Source of the DNA: VGBO01 sp964453335
Lineage (GTDB): Bacteria > Actinomycetota > Acidimicrobiia > Acidimicrobiales > CAIXPF01
DNA: 64,000 nt
Assembly (NCBI GenBank): GCA_964453335.1
Contig: CAYVOK010000006.1
Coordinates: 69,280 to 133,279, forward strand
Direction of reading: 5' to 3'
This document shows, piece by piece, positions 44,642 through 53,800 of this stretch; the first letter of the stretch is position 1, and the number at the start of each line of letters is the position of its first letter. The notes below the pieces were generated by a model. That model searched no databases and was not told the DNA's origin. It saw only the letters and a list, made by a program, of their open reading frames with translations. The position numbers and the translations under genes were made by a program.

Positions 44642-44647
44642 TAGCCT
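44642..44647 (+). promoter_or_regulatory. Putative -10 element of mtr
   Basis: TAGCCT, 7 nt before GTG 44655; leaderless-type spacing. Confidence 0.5.
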
Positions 44648-44654
44648 GCCCGCC

Positions 44655-46046
44655 GTGCAGCAGAGCGACACAGCGACGCAGTTCGACCTGATCATCGTCG
44701 GCAGCGGTTCGGGGAACGCGATCCCCGAGGCGATGGAGGGCTGGAGGATCGCCCTCGTCGAGAAGGGGGTCTTCGGCGGGACGTGCCTGAACCGTGGGTG
44801 CATCCCCTCGAAGATGTTCGTCCACGCCGCGGATCTGGCCGCGTCGGTCCCGCGCATGGCTCGCCTCGGCGTGCACGCGACCCTCGACCAGGTCGACTGG
44901 CCGGGCATCGTGGACCGCGTCTTCGGGCGGATCGACCCGATCGCGGCGGGAGGCGAGGAGTACCGCCGTGAACGCTGCGACAACGTGACCGTCTTCGCCG
45001 GGACGGCCCGCTTCGTCGACCGGACGACCGTCGATGTCGACGGTGTGCGGATCAGCGCTCCGAAGATCCTGCTCGCCGCCGGCGCACGTCCCGACCTGCC
45101 TGAGATCGACGGGCTCGCGTCGGTGCCCTTCCACACCTCCGACACCGTGATGCGGCTCCGGGAGCTCCCTCGCCGGATGATCGTGCTCGGTGGTGGGTTC
45201 ATCGCCGCCGAGCTCGGTCACGTCTTCGGCAGCTTCGGTGTGGAGGTGACCTTCGTCGTCCGTGGACCCCGCATGCTGCGGGATCAGGACGAGTCGGTGT
45301 CGATCCGGGCGACGGAGGAGTACGGCCGACGGTTCGGCATCGTCACCGGTGCGACGCCACGCAGCGTCCGCCAGGAGCCGGACGGCACCATCGTCCTCAC
45401 CGTCTCCCAGGACGGGACGACCCGCGACGTCGTCGGCGACGCACTCCTCATCGCGACCGGCAGGGTCCCGAACGGTGACGTCCTCGAGGTCGCCCGGGCT
45501 GGGATCCCGACGGACGGCACCGGACGTCGGGTCCTCACCGACGAGTACCTGCGCACACCGGTGGACGGGATCTGGGCGATCGGCGACCTCACGAACGAAC
45601 AGCAGCTCAAGCACCTCGCGAATGCCGAGGCGAAGGCGGCGTTCTGGAACATCCTCCATGCGGACGATCCGTCGGTCTGGCGGCGCATCGACCGGCGGCA
45701 CGTGCCGTGGGCGGTCTTCGGGTCACCACAGATCGCCGGGGTCGGGCTGCGAGAGCAGGATCTCGTCGGCGGTGATGTGCCCTACGTCGTGGCGACGAAG
45801 GACTACGGGGCCACGGCCTACGGCTGGGCGATGGAGGACGGCACGAGCTTCTGCAAGGTCATCGCGCACCGCGACGACCGCACCCTGCTCGGCGCGCACA
45901 TCATCGGCCCGCAGGCGTCGACGCTCATCCAGCCGCTCGTCCAGGCGATGCAGTTCGGCCAGACCGTCGACCGCATCGCCCGTGACGTCTGGTACATCCA
46001 CCCGGCGCTCACCGAGGTCGTGGAGAACGCGCTGCTCGACCTCTGA
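44655..46046 (+). CDS. mtr: Mycothione reductase
   Basis: A 463-residue flavoprotein disulfide reductase that reduces mycothiol disulfide with NADPH. FAD motif DLIIVGSGSGNAIPEA at residue 9, redox-active disulfide GGTCLNRGCIPSKM near residue 38, NAD(P) motif MIVLGGGFIAAELGHVFGSFG, and C-terminal base IHPALTEVVENAL. The FDLIIVGSGSGN start and lack of the usual glutathione-reductase features favour mycothione reductase, consistent with actinobacterial thiol chemistry. Other pyridine nucleotide disulfide reductases remain possible. Confidence 0.85.
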   Translation: MQQSDTATQFDLIIVGSGSGNAIPEAMEGWRIALVEKGVFGGTCLNRGCIPSKMFVHAADLAASVPRMARLGVHATLDQVDWPGIVDRVFGRIDPIAAGGEEYRRERCDNVTVFAGTARFVDRTTVDVDGVRISAPKILLAAGARPDLPEIDGLASVPFHTSDTVMRLRELPRRMIVLGGGFIAAELGHVFGSFGVEVTFVVRGPRMLRDQDESVSIRATEEYGRRFGIVTGATPRSVRQEPDGTIVLTVSQDGTTRDVVGDALLIATGRVPNGDVLEVARAGIPTDGTGRRVLTDEYLRTPVDGIWAIGDLTNEQQLKHLANAEAKAAFWNILHADDPSVWRRIDRRHVPWAVFGSPQIAGVGLREQDLVGGDVPYVVATKDYGATAYGWAMEDGTSFCKVIAHRDDRTLLGAHIIGPQASTLIQPLVQAMQFGQTVDRIARDVWYIHPALTEVVENALLDL

Positions 46047-46092
46047 GCCGCCGACCTGCACGGCGGGGGAGCGGTGCGCAAGGATGCCCCCC

Positions 46093-46989
46093 ATGGGTCT
46101 CCTCGGTGCGCGACCGTCTGGCGCCGCTCGTCTCCGTCGCCTGCTCGAGCGTCCCGAACCGCTCTGCGCTCCCGGTGCCTACGACGCGCTGAGCGCCAGG
46201 CTCGTCGCCGAGGCCGGGTTCGACGCGGTGTACCTCACGGGTTTCGGCGCCTCGGCGTCGGTGCTCGGTCGCCCCGACGTCGGTCTCCTCACGGGCACGG
46301 AGATGGCGGGCCACGCCGAACGTCTCGTCGACGCGATCGACGTCCCGCTCGTCGCGGACGCCGACACCGGCTACGGGAACGTCCTCAACGTGATCCGTAC
46401 GGTGCGTGCCTACGAGCGGGCCGGGGTGGCGGCGTTGCACCTCGAGGACCAGGTGGCGCCGAAGAAGTGCGGTCACCTCGCCGGCAAGGCCGTCGTCCCC
46501 GTCGAGGAGCACGCGGCGAAGATCCGTGCCGCGGTCGCCGCCCGGACCGATCCCGACACGGTGATCATCGCCCGGACCGACGCACGGGCGGTGGAGGGGT
46601 TCGACGCGGCGATCGAGCGCGCCGAGAGCTACGCGGCCGCCGGTGCGGACGTGCTGTTCGTCGAGGCACCGCAGTCGGTCGAGGAGATCGCCGAGGTCGC
46701 GCGACGGCTCGCAGGCCACACCCTGCTGTTCAACTGGGCCGAGGGCGGCAGGACGCCTGCGATCCCGCTCGCCGACCTGCACGCCCTCGGGTACCGGATC
46801 GTCATCTTCCCGTTGACGGCGCTGCTCTCGGCCACCACGGCGGTCCGCGCGGCGCTCGCGTCGTTGCGGGCGACCGGGACACCGCAGGCGGCGATGGAGG
46901 AGGGGCGGCTGACCACCTTCGGCTCCTTCGTCGACGATCTGGGCCTGCCCGAGGTGTACGACCTCGAGCGCCGCTTCCTTTCCGACTGA
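46093..46989 (+). CDS. Isocitrate lyase/PEP mutase family carbon-carbon lyase
   Basis: A 298-residue TIM-barrel enzyme of the ICL/PEPM superfamily. GAYDALSARLVAEAGFDAVYLTGFG, VADADTGYGN (metal-binding Asp), HLEDQVAPKKCGHLAGK (catalytic Cys loop) and IIARTDAR are present. Methylisocitrate lyase, oxaloacetate decarboxylase or 2,3-dimethylmalate lyase activities all occur in this group, so the substrate is open. ATG 46093 is preferred because AAGGA lies 8 nt upstream; ATG 46084 would overlap that site. Confidence 0.82.
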   Translation: MGLLGARPSGAARLRRLLERPEPLCAPGAYDALSARLVAEAGFDAVYLTGFGASASVLGRPDVGLLTGTEMAGHAERLVDAIDVPLVADADTGYGNVLNVIRTVRAYERAGVAALHLEDQVAPKKCGHLAGKAVVPVEEHAAKIRAAVAARTDPDTVIIARTDARAVEGFDAAIERAESYAAAGADVLFVEAPQSVEEIAEVARRLAGHTLLFNWAEGGRTPAIPLADLHALGYRIVIFPLTALLSATTAVRAALASLRATGTPQAAMEEGRLTTFGSFVDDLGLPEVYDLERRFLSD

Positions 46990-47011
46990 TCCCGAACCGG
47001 GGGAGACCACC

Positions 47012-48172
47012 ATGGACTTCGAGCTCGACGACGAACACCGCATGTTCCGGGACACGATGCGGACGTTCGTGGACCGTGAGATCCGCCCCGTGGCGCGGGA
47101 GTGGGAGCAGTCGGGTCGGTACCCGACCGAGATCGTCGCGACGATGGGGGAGTTGGGCCTGTTCGGTCTCACGATCCCGGAGTCCCACGGCGGCCTCGGC
47201 GCCGACCTCGTCACCCTCGCCATCGCGTTCGAGGAGATCGCTCGTGGCTGGATGGGTGTGGCCGGCATCCTCGGCAGCCACTCGCTCGCCTGCAAGATGA
47301 TCGCCGACCACGGCACGGACGAGCAGAAGCAGCGGTTCCTGCCGGACCTCGCCACCGGGAAGCGGCGCACGTGCATCGCGCTGACCGAGCCCGATGCCGG
47401 GTCGGATCTGCAGAGCATCACGACCCGGGCCGTCCGCGACGGTGACGAGTACGTCCTCAACGGCACGAAGATGTGGATCACGAACGCCCGCTTCGCCGAC
47501 CCGATGCCCGTCCTGTGCAAGACCGACGCGTCGATCGAGCCACGTCACCGGGGCATGAGCGTGATCCTCGTCGAGGCCGGCACGCCCGGTCTCGAGGTGC
47601 TCCGGGACATCGGGAAGCTCGGGTACAAGGGCCCGGAGAGCTGCGAGGTGGTGCTCCGGGACGTCCGGGTCCCGGCTGCGAACCTGCTCGGCGGGGTCGA
47701 AGGTCGCGGCATGGTGCAGGTGCTGTCCGCGCTCGAGGTCGGGCGGATCAACGTGGCGGCGCGTGCCGTCGGGGTCGCCCAGGCGGCCTACGACTACGCC
47801 CGTGACTACTCGGGTGAGCGCAAGGCGTTCGGCCAGCCGATCTCGGGGTTCCAGGCGGTCCAGCACAAGCTCGCCGACATGGCGACCGGTGTGCAGGCCG
47901 CCCGGTTGCTCACCTGGTGGGCGGCGTCACGCGCGGATGCCGGGGGGAGGGCCGACACGGAAACGGGCATGGCGAAGTTGTTCGCGTCCGAGCTCGCACT
48001 CACCGCGGCGTTGGACTCCATGCGCATCCACGGCGGGTACGGGTACTCCACCGAGTTCGAGGTGGAGCGGCTCTACCGTGACGCACCGTTGATGGCGATC
48101 GGCGAGGGCACGAGCGACATCCTCCGGGGCGTTATCGCCCGGTCGCTCCTCGCCGGCTGGTCGGGCGACTGA
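47012..48172 (+). CDS. Acyl-CoA dehydrogenase
   Basis: A 386-residue flavoprotein of the short/medium-chain type. The N-terminal helical domain (FELDDEHRMFRDTMRTFV) is followed by CIALTEPDAGSDLQSI and KMWITNARFADP (FAD/substrate loop), and by the C-terminal IHGGYGYSTEFEVERLYRDAPLMAIGEGTSDILRG, where the catalytic base is expected to be the Glu of GEGT. It introduces a trans-2 double bond into an acyl-CoA; electrons go to ETF. GGGGGA lies before ATG 47012. Confidence 0.9.
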   Translation: MDFELDDEHRMFRDTMRTFVDREIRPVAREWEQSGRYPTEIVATMGELGLFGLTIPESHGGLGADLVTLAIAFEEIARGWMGVAGILGSHSLACKMIADHGTDEQKQRFLPDLATGKRRTCIALTEPDAGSDLQSITTRAVRDGDEYVLNGTKMWITNARFADPMPVLCKTDASIEPRHRGMSVILVEAGTPGLEVLRDIGKLGYKGPESCEVVLRDVRVPAANLLGGVEGRGMVQVLSALEVGRINVAARAVGVAQAAYDYARDYSGERKAFGQPISGFQAVQHKLADMATGVQAARLLTWWAASRADAGGRADTETGMAKLFASELALTAALDSMRIHGGYGYSTEFEVERLYRDAPLMAIGEGTSDILRGVIARSLLAGWSGD

Positions 48173-48181
48173 GGATCGATC

Positions 48182-49177
48182 TCAGGACGGGCGCTCGGCG
48201 CTGAACCGCCGCAGCGTGGAGGTCGCCGGGTGGGCCTGGACGGCCTCTCGGAGCCGGGCACCGGTCGCCTCGAGGTACCGGCGGGTCGTGTCGAGCGACG
48301 CGTGGCCGAGCAGTTCCTGCAGCTCCACGACGTCGACCCCGTGGTCGAGCGCGCTCGTCGCGAACGTGTGGCGCAGGGCGTGCACGAGGGCACCCTCGGG
48401 TACCTGGGCACGCATGCCGGCACGGCGGTAGAGCTTGTCGACCCAGTGCTGCACCTGTTGGCGGGTCGGACGGTCACCCGTGTCGGCGCGGACGAACAGC
48501 GGGGTGGTCGGATGGTCGAGCGCATGGGTGGGGAACCGTTCGGCCCGCTCGCGCAGGTACCTCCCGAGCACGTCTTCGTAGGGCTCCTCGACGGGGACCG
48601 TGCGGGGCTTGCCACCCTTGCCGACGACGACGAGTCGGCGTGCGCCCGGCGGCCCCTCGAGGCTGCCGACCGTCAGGCCGATCGCCTCGCTGAGCCGGAG
48701 CCCGGTCACGACGAAGGTCGCCACGAGGGCGAGGTCGCGGGCCGGCCACGGATGCCGCCCGGTCGGGTCCGTCTCGGCCGCAGTGGCGAGCAGGACCGCG
48801 ACGGCATCCTCCCGGTGGATGACCTTTGCCCGGGTCCGGGGCTGGCGAGGTGGCACGATGGCACGCATGGGATTTGCCTCGGTCACCTCGTCGGCGACGA
48901 GCACGTCGAAGAAGGCGTTCCACGCGCTCCAGGCCCGCCGTACCGAGGCGGCTGCGTGATCCGAGGCCCACGACGCGAAGCCGGCTCGGACCGCCCGCCG
49001 GTCGAGGTCGTCGATCGTCAGTGCGTCGGCGGCGACACCGAGTTCCGTCGCGATGCGCGTCGCAATGCCTTCGAGGTCACGTCGGTACGCGGCGATGGTG
49101 TGCGGCGAGGGCTTCCTCGTGCGGAGTTCCACCATGAATCGGTCGACCGCCGTGGCGAAGCACAGGTTATCTGGCAT
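48182..49177 (-). CDS. Xer-type tyrosine recombinase
   Basis: A 331-residue integrase-family recombinase with the six catalytic residues: Arg in TGLRLSEA, Lys in GKGGKPRTVPV, His-x-x-Arg in HALRHTF, His in LLGHASLD and Tyr in TRRYLEAT. An N-terminal SAM-like DNA-binding domain precedes. Length and sequence are of the XerC/XerD kind that resolves chromosome dimers at dif. ATG 49177 is supported by a minus-strand CATAAT 7 nt upstream (49190-49185). The start lies inside a dif-like inverted repeat. I could not assign it to XerC or XerD, and no second Xer gene is in the window. Confidence 0.85.
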   Translation of the reverse strand: MPDNLCFATAVDRFMVELRTRKPSPHTIAAYRRDLEGIATRIATELGVAADALTIDDLDRRAVRAGFASWASDHAAASVRRAWSAWNAFFDVLVADEVTEANPMRAIVPPRQPRTRAKVIHREDAVAVLLATAAETDPTGRHPWPARDLALVATFVVTGLRLSEAIGLTVGSLEGPPGARRLVVVGKGGKPRTVPVEEPYEDVLGRYLRERAERFPTHALDHPTTPLFVRADTGDRPTRQQVQHWVDKLYRRAGMRAQVPEGALVHALRHTFATSALDHGVDVVELQELLGHASLDTTRRYLEATGARLREAVQAHPATSTLRRFSAERPS

Positions 49178-49196
49178 AACCATGATTATGCCAGAT
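49169..49196. other. dif: Candidate dif site: perfect 11-6-11 inverted repeat
   Basis: Arms ATCTGGCATAA (49169-49179) and TTATGCCAGAT (49186-49196) are perfect reverse complements separated by the 6-nt spacer CCATGA. The 11-6-11 architecture and the inner CATAA and TTATG are those of bacterial dif sites (E. coli GCATAA...TTATG, recalled). The repeat covers the start codon and the CATAAT hexamer of the adjacent recombinase gene, and is A+T-rich in a G+C-rich setting. An operator for autoregulation is the main alternative. Confidence 0.75.
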
Positions 49197-49221
49197 TCCG
49201 AAACGGTTGCGACGGACCCCG

Positions 49222-50337
49222 ATGACCCCACCCCCGGAACTCGTCCGGCTCGGATGGGACGCCGTCGTCGACGAGTTCGCCCGTCCGCAACTCGCGCTCG
49301 GGCGTTCGGTCGGCCGCGTCAGCGCGACGTCACGCGGGTTCGACACCGTCTGGACCGTGGACGGCGACGTCCTGACCGATCGGTCGCTCGCCAGGCACCG
49401 TGCCGCCGGGCTCGACGGTCCTCCCGTCGTCGGTGACTGGGCAGCCGTCGAGCGCATCGACGACGCCGCCGCGATCGTCGCGCTCGCCCCCCGACGGGGT
49501 GTCGTCGTGCGTCGTGACCCCGGTGAGCACGCCGAGGCCCAGGTGGTCGCTGCGAACGTCGACGTCGTCGGCTGCGTGTTCGCCCTCGACCGACCGGTGC
49601 GACTCCGGCGCGTGGAGCGGCTGCTCGTCATCGTCCACGAGGGTGGGGCGCGACCTGTCGTGCTGCTGACCAAGTGCGACGCCGTCGACGATCCCTCCGC
49701 GGTCCTCGCCGAGCTGGCAGGGCTCCCCGACCCGCCGGAGGTGGTCCTCACGTCGGTGCGCACCGGGGTCGGCGTCGACGAGCTCCGACGCCTCCTGCTG
49801 CCCGATCGCACGCTCGCGCTCCTCGGTGAGTCGGGGGCCGGGAAGTCGACGCTCACCAACGCGCTCGTCGGCACCGAATCGCAGTCGGTCGGCGCCGTGC
49901 GTGCGAAGGACCGCCGGGGCCGGCACACCACGACCGTGCGACGGCTGCTCCCCTGTCCGGACGGTGGCGCGGTCATCGACACGCCCGGCCTGCGGGCGCT
50001 CGGCATGTGGGACACGGCGGAGGGAATCGCCGAGGCGTTCCCCGAGATCGCCGCGCTCGCCGCCCGCTGCCGGTTCCGGAACTGCATGCACCGTGACGAA
50101 CCGGGATGTGCGGTCCGCAAGGCGGTCGCTTCGGGCTCCCTCCCCCGCGCCCGGCACCGGAGCTACCTCGACCTCGTCCACGAGCTCGAGGACGTCGAGG
50201 GGCGGCGGGTCGCACGGGTGCGACGCCGGGGCGAGGGCAGGCGCCCGCGTCCGGCGCCGACCGACCACGCCGATCCGGACGTGCTCGACGAGATCGCCGA
50301 CCTGCGCGACGACCCCGACGGGAACGGTCGGGCCTGA
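49222..50337 (+). CDS. rsgA: Ribosome small-subunit-dependent GTPase RsgA
   Basis: A 371-residue circularly permuted GTPase that assists late 30S maturation. An OB fold precedes the G-domain; motifs occur in the permuted order G4 (LLTKCD), G1 (GESGAGKST) and G3 (DTPG). The C-terminal zinc motif is CRFRNCMHRDEPGC. ATG 49222 was chosen; a TTG at 49207 is a weaker alternative. It diverges from the recombinase gene across the dif-like repeat. Confidence 0.92.
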   Translation: MTPPPELVRLGWDAVVDEFARPQLALGRSVGRVSATSRGFDTVWTVDGDVLTDRSLARHRAAGLDGPPVVGDWAAVERIDDAAAIVALAPRRGVVVRRDPGEHAEAQVVAANVDVVGCVFALDRPVRLRRVERLLVIVHEGGARPVVLLTKCDAVDDPSAVLAELAGLPDPPEVVLTSVRTGVGVDELRRLLLPDRTLALLGESGAGKSTLTNALVGTESQSVGAVRAKDRRGRHTTTVRRLLPCPDGGAVIDTPGLRALGMWDTAEGIAEAFPEIAALAARCRFRNCMHRDEPGCAVRKAVASGSLPRARHRSYLDLVHELEDVEGRRVARVRRRGEGRRPRPAPTDHADPDVLDEIADLRDDPDGNGRA

Positions 50338-50370
50338 CCGTCCCGCTCCGCCGTGCGGCGCAGGACAACC

Positions 50371-50376
50371 TACGCT
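50371..50376 (+). promoter_or_regulatory. Putative -10 element of the DnaJ-domain gene
   Basis: TACGCT, 6 nt before GTG 50383; leaderless-type spacing. Confidence 0.45.
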
Positions 50377-50382
50377 GCCGCC

Positions 50383-51126
50383 GTGGCGGTCTTCCCGACC
50401 GATGCAGACCTCTACGGACGGCTCGGCGTCCGCCCCGACGCGGACCCGTCCGAACTCCGTGCCGCGTACCGGCGGCTCGCCCGGGCGCACCACCCGGACC
50501 TGATCGGCGTCGACGGGCGGGCGGACGACGACCTGCAGCGGCGGATGGCCGAGGTCAACGAAGCCTGGTCGATCCTGTCCGATCCGGCGCGCCGGCGCGA
50601 CTACGACCGCACCCTTGCGGCCCGGAGGCTCGCCGCCACTGTCGCGCCGTTCCGGCGTGACGCCGACCTGCGACCTCCCGCCGCCCGGCGGCCACAGCCC
50701 GGCGAACGCCGCGAGGCGTGGCTCCAGAGCATCCGGGTCCGGATCCGGTTCCTCGCCGCGCTCGCCGGCCGTTCGGCGGTGCAGACGCTCCTCGTCCGTC
50801 ATCCCGGCACGGCACGCCTCGACTGGGAGGAGCGGGTCGGCCCGATCCTCGACCTCCTCGTCCTCGACACCGAGGCGCGAGTGCGGGCCGCTCGGGCGGC
50901 AGGCGCCGCCCCGCTCGATCTCGCGAACGCGGCGTTGCTCGTCGGTCTCCTCGCCGTCGCCGACCAGACCGTCGAGGAGGCGCGTCGCCGTGGGGGTGCG
51001 ACGGAGGAGGACCGGCGCAGGGCGGAGCTCGTCGACCGCATGTTCGCGACCCTCGCCCACGAACTCCCCTTCGAGCTCGTCCGTGCCCTCGGTGATGCGC
51101 CGCGGACCCTCCGACGCCTTCGGTAA
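50383..51126 (+). CDS. DnaJ-domain protein
   Basis: A 247-residue protein with an N-terminal J domain, including the invariant HPD tripeptide (RAHHPDL near residue 32) that stimulates Hsp70. There is no Gly/Phe region or zinc-finger domain, so it is not a canonical DnaJ. The C-terminal 130 residues are helical and unrecognised. It may direct DnaK to a specific client or location. The stop is TAA, one of only two in the window, and it overlaps a TAAGGT hexamer. Confidence 0.8.
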   Translation: MAVFPTDADLYGRLGVRPDADPSELRAAYRRLARAHHPDLIGVDGRADDDLQRRMAEVNEAWSILSDPARRRDYDRTLAARRLAATVAPFRRDADLRPPAARRPQPGERREAWLQSIRVRIRFLAALAGRSAVQTLLVRHPGTARLDWEERVGPILDLLVLDTEARVRAARAAGAAPLDLANAALLVGLLAVADQTVEEARRRGGATEEDRRRAELVDRMFATLAHELPFELVRALGDAPRTLRRLR

Positions 51127-51129
51127 GGT
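51124..51129 (+). promoter_or_regulatory. Putative -10 element overlapping the DnaJ-gene stop
   Basis: TAAGGT begins with the TAA stop. Transcription from near 51136 would give a leader with GGAGGA before ATG 51155. Confidence 0.35.
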
Positions 51130-51154
51130 GCGCGGGCGAAGGGCGGAGGACCCC

Positions 51155-52417
51155 ATGACGATGACGACGACCACGACGACCGCTGCGATCACCCCCGAGG
51201 AGGAGGCGGCGTTCCGGCAGCGTGTCCGGGAGTTCCTCACCGCCAACGCCCGGCCGAAGGCCGCCCGCGGTGACGATGCGGCTCCCCCGTCGCTCGAACC
51301 CGAGAGCGCCGAGGAGATCGAGGCGTCGAAGCGGTTCCAGGCGGCGCTGATGGACGCCGGTCTCGGCTTCATCACCTGGCCCCGGGAGGCCGGCGGGCAG
51401 GGCCTCACCGGCCGCCATCTCGAGCTGTTCAACGAGGAGGCGGCCACCTACGAGCTGCCGATCGGGATCTACCAGATCGGGCACGGCATGTGCGCGCCGA
51501 CCATCCTCGAGTTCGGCACCCCCGAGCAGCGAGCCACCCACCTGCCGGATCTCCTGCGGGGTTCGAAGATCTGGTGCCAGCTCTACTCCGAGCCCGGTGC
51601 CGGGTCGGACGTGGCATCGCTGCAGACCAAGGCCGTGCGCGACGGGGACGAGTTCGTCGTCAACGGGCAGAAGGTGTGGACGTCGGGCGCCCACTACTCC
51701 GACTTCGGCATCCTCATCGCCCGCACCGATCCCGACGCCCCGAAGCACCGCGGCATCTCGATGTTCATCGTCGACATGCGCACGCCGGGCATCGAGTTCC
51801 GACCGCTGCGGCAGATCACGGGTGAGGCGAACTTCAACGAGGTCTTCTTCACCGACGCGCGGATCCCTGCGGCGAACCTGCTCGGCACCGAGAACGACGG
51901 CTGGCGCCTCGCGGTCGCGCTCCTCATGAACGAGCGCGTGGCGATCGGTGCGGCGGGCGAGGGTCCGAGCCACGGCGGTTCGGCGCCGCTGATCCGTCTC
52001 GCCCGGGCGACCGGCGCGATCGGCGACCCGGTCGTCCGGCAGGGTCTCGCCGACATCTACACCCGTGAGACGATCATGAAGTTCATCGGTCTCCGCATCC
52101 GTGCCGCGCAGAAGGCAGGGCGTGCTCCCGGTCCCGAGGGTTCGCTCGCGAAGCTCGCCGGCGCGGTCCTCGCCCGCCGATCGTCCGACCTCGCGATCCG
52201 CATCGCAGGAGCGGCCGGCCAGGCGTGGGACGAGGGCGACACCCGGGGAGCCCGCTGGTCGCTCGGCGTGCTGTCCGCGCCGGCGCACGCGATCGCCGGC
52301 GGCACGAACGAGATCCAGCGCGGCATCATCGGCGAACGAGTCCTCGGGCTGCCGAAGGAGCCCGCGGTCGACCGCGACCTCCCCTTCAAGGACCTGCGGG
52401 TCGGTACCGAACGCTGA
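51155..52417 (+). CDS. Acyl-CoA dehydrogenase
   Basis: A 420-residue flavoprotein. After a Thr-rich N-terminus it follows the acyl-CoA dehydrogenase plan: LGFITWPREAGGQGL, WCQLYSEPGAGSDVASL, FVVNGQKVWTSGAHYSDFG and a C-terminal helix with AGGTNEIQRGIIGERVLGLP. The substrate is unknown. GGAGGA lies 5 nt before ATG 51155. It meets the next gene tail to tail with 31 nt between. Confidence 0.88.
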   Translation: MTMTTTTTTAAITPEEEAAFRQRVREFLTANARPKAARGDDAAPPSLEPESAEEIEASKRFQAALMDAGLGFITWPREAGGQGLTGRHLELFNEEAATYELPIGIYQIGHGMCAPTILEFGTPEQRATHLPDLLRGSKIWCQLYSEPGAGSDVASLQTKAVRDGDEFVVNGQKVWTSGAHYSDFGILIARTDPDAPKHRGISMFIVDMRTPGIEFRPLRQITGEANFNEVFFTDARIPAANLLGTENDGWRLAVALLMNERVAIGAAGEGPSHGGSAPLIRLARATGAIGDPVVRQGLADIYTRETIMKFIGLRIRAAQKAGRAPGPEGSLAKLAGAVLARRSSDLAIRIAGAAGQAWDEGDTRGARWSLGVLSAPAHAIAGGTNEIQRGIIGERVLGLPKEPAVDRDLPFKDLRVGTER

Positions 52418-52448
52418 TCGGGGCGACGGTCGCCCGCCGCCCCGCCGA

Positions 52449-53690
52449 TCAGTTCGCCCGCCAGGGGCCTTCGTCGGCCCGGGGCTCCTTGGGGAGACCG
52501 AGCACGCGCTCCCCCACGATGTTCTTCTGGATCTGCGAGGCGCCGGCGTAGATGGTGCCGGAGCGGGCGCGCATGGCGACCTCGTTCCACGACCGTGGCG
52601 ACGACGGCGCCCCGACGGCGTCCCCACCGATGCCCGAGGCGGCGGGGCGACCTTCGAGGAGCATGCCCTCGGCACCCCAGATGTCGACGGCGAGCTGGGT
52701 GACCACACGGTGGTACTCCGACCACAGCAGCTTCATGAGGGACGACTCCGGACCGGGGCGGCCACCGGCGAGCACGGTCGACAGGGTGCGCAGACCCATC
52801 CACCGCATGATCTCCACGGTGCTGTGGCACGCGGTCATGCGGTCCCGGACGATCGGGTCGTCGAGGACACCCCGCTCGCGTGCGAGGGCGACGAGACGGT
52901 CGAGCTCCTCGCGGAAGGTGATCGACAGCGTCGTCGCCCTCCCGCCGCGCTCGAAGCCGAGGAGGGTGTTCGCGACACCCCAGCCCTTGTCGACCTCACC
53001 CACGACGTTCTCCCGTGCCGTGCGCGCCTCGGTGAAGAACACCTCGTTGAACTCGTGACCGCGGGCGATGTTGATGATCGGCCGCACCTCGATCCCGGGC
53101 TGCTCCATCGGCACGAGGAGGAACGTGATCCCGGCGTGCTTCGGCTGGTGCGGCGACGTGCGGGTGAGCACGAAGATCCAGTTCGCGGTCTGGGCGTTCG
53201 ACGTCCAGATCTTCTGACCGTCGATCACCCATTCGTCACCGTCGAGCCGGGCACGGGTGCCGAGGTTCGCGAGGTCGGAACCGGCGTCCGGCTCGGAGTA
53301 CCCCTGGCACCAGCGGTCCGTGCCGTCGAGGATCCGCGGGAGGTAGTAGCGCTTCTGCTCCTCGGTACCGCACACCATGACCGTCGGCCCGACCATGCCG
53401 ATACCGAAGCCGTCGTTCGGTGAACCGGTGGGCACCCCGGCCCGGGCGAACTCCTCGGAGATCACGACCTGCTCGAGGTCGGTGAGCCCGGCACCGCCGT
53501 ACTCCTTCGGCCAGGCGACGGCGAGGAGCTGGTGCTCGGCGAGGGTCGCACGCCAGGAGGCGACGAACGCCCGGCGCTCGTCCGGCGAGAGCGCGCCGAC
53601 GCCCTCCCAGTCGCTCGGGAGGTTCGTGCGCAGGAACGCGCGAATCTTCTCCCGGTAGTTCTCGGCTTCGGCGGAATAGGTCGGTCGCAT
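52449..53690 (-). CDS. Acyl-CoA dehydrogenase
   Basis: A 413-residue member of the same family as the plus-strand gene opposite it, with LAVAWPKEYGGAGLTDLE, WCQGYSEPDAGSDLANL, VIDGQKIWTSNAQTANWIF and YAGASQIQKNIVGERVLGLP. It is probably from an ancient duplication rather than a recent one. ATG 53690 is preferred because GGAGG lies 9 nt upstream; ATG 53705 would include that site. Confidence 0.88.
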   Translation of the reverse strand: MRPTYSAEAENYREKIRAFLRTNLPSDWEGVGALSPDERRAFVASWRATLAEHQLLAVAWPKEYGGAGLTDLEQVVISEEFARAGVPTGSPNDGFGIGMVGPTVMVCGTEEQKRYYLPRILDGTDRWCQGYSEPDAGSDLANLGTRARLDGDEWVIDGQKIWTSNAQTANWIFVLTRTSPHQPKHAGITFLLVPMEQPGIEVRPIINIARGHEFNEVFFTEARTARENVVGEVDKGWGVANTLLGFERGGRATTLSITFREELDRLVALARERGVLDDPIVRDRMTACHSTVEIMRWMGLRTLSTVLAGGRPGPESSLMKLLWSEYHRVVTQLAVDIWGAEGMLLEGRPAASGIGGDAVGAPSSPRSWNEVAMRARSGTIYAGASQIQKNIVGERVLGLPKEPRADEGPWRAN

Positions 53691-53800
53691 CCGGCGGTCC
53701 TCCATGCGGTGGCTGCGCAGGACGGTAGCGCCCCCTCCTCCGCTGCGCCGAGCAGTACGCCGTGTCCCGCCAGAGCCCGGCCGTGTGCGAGGCTGCAGCC

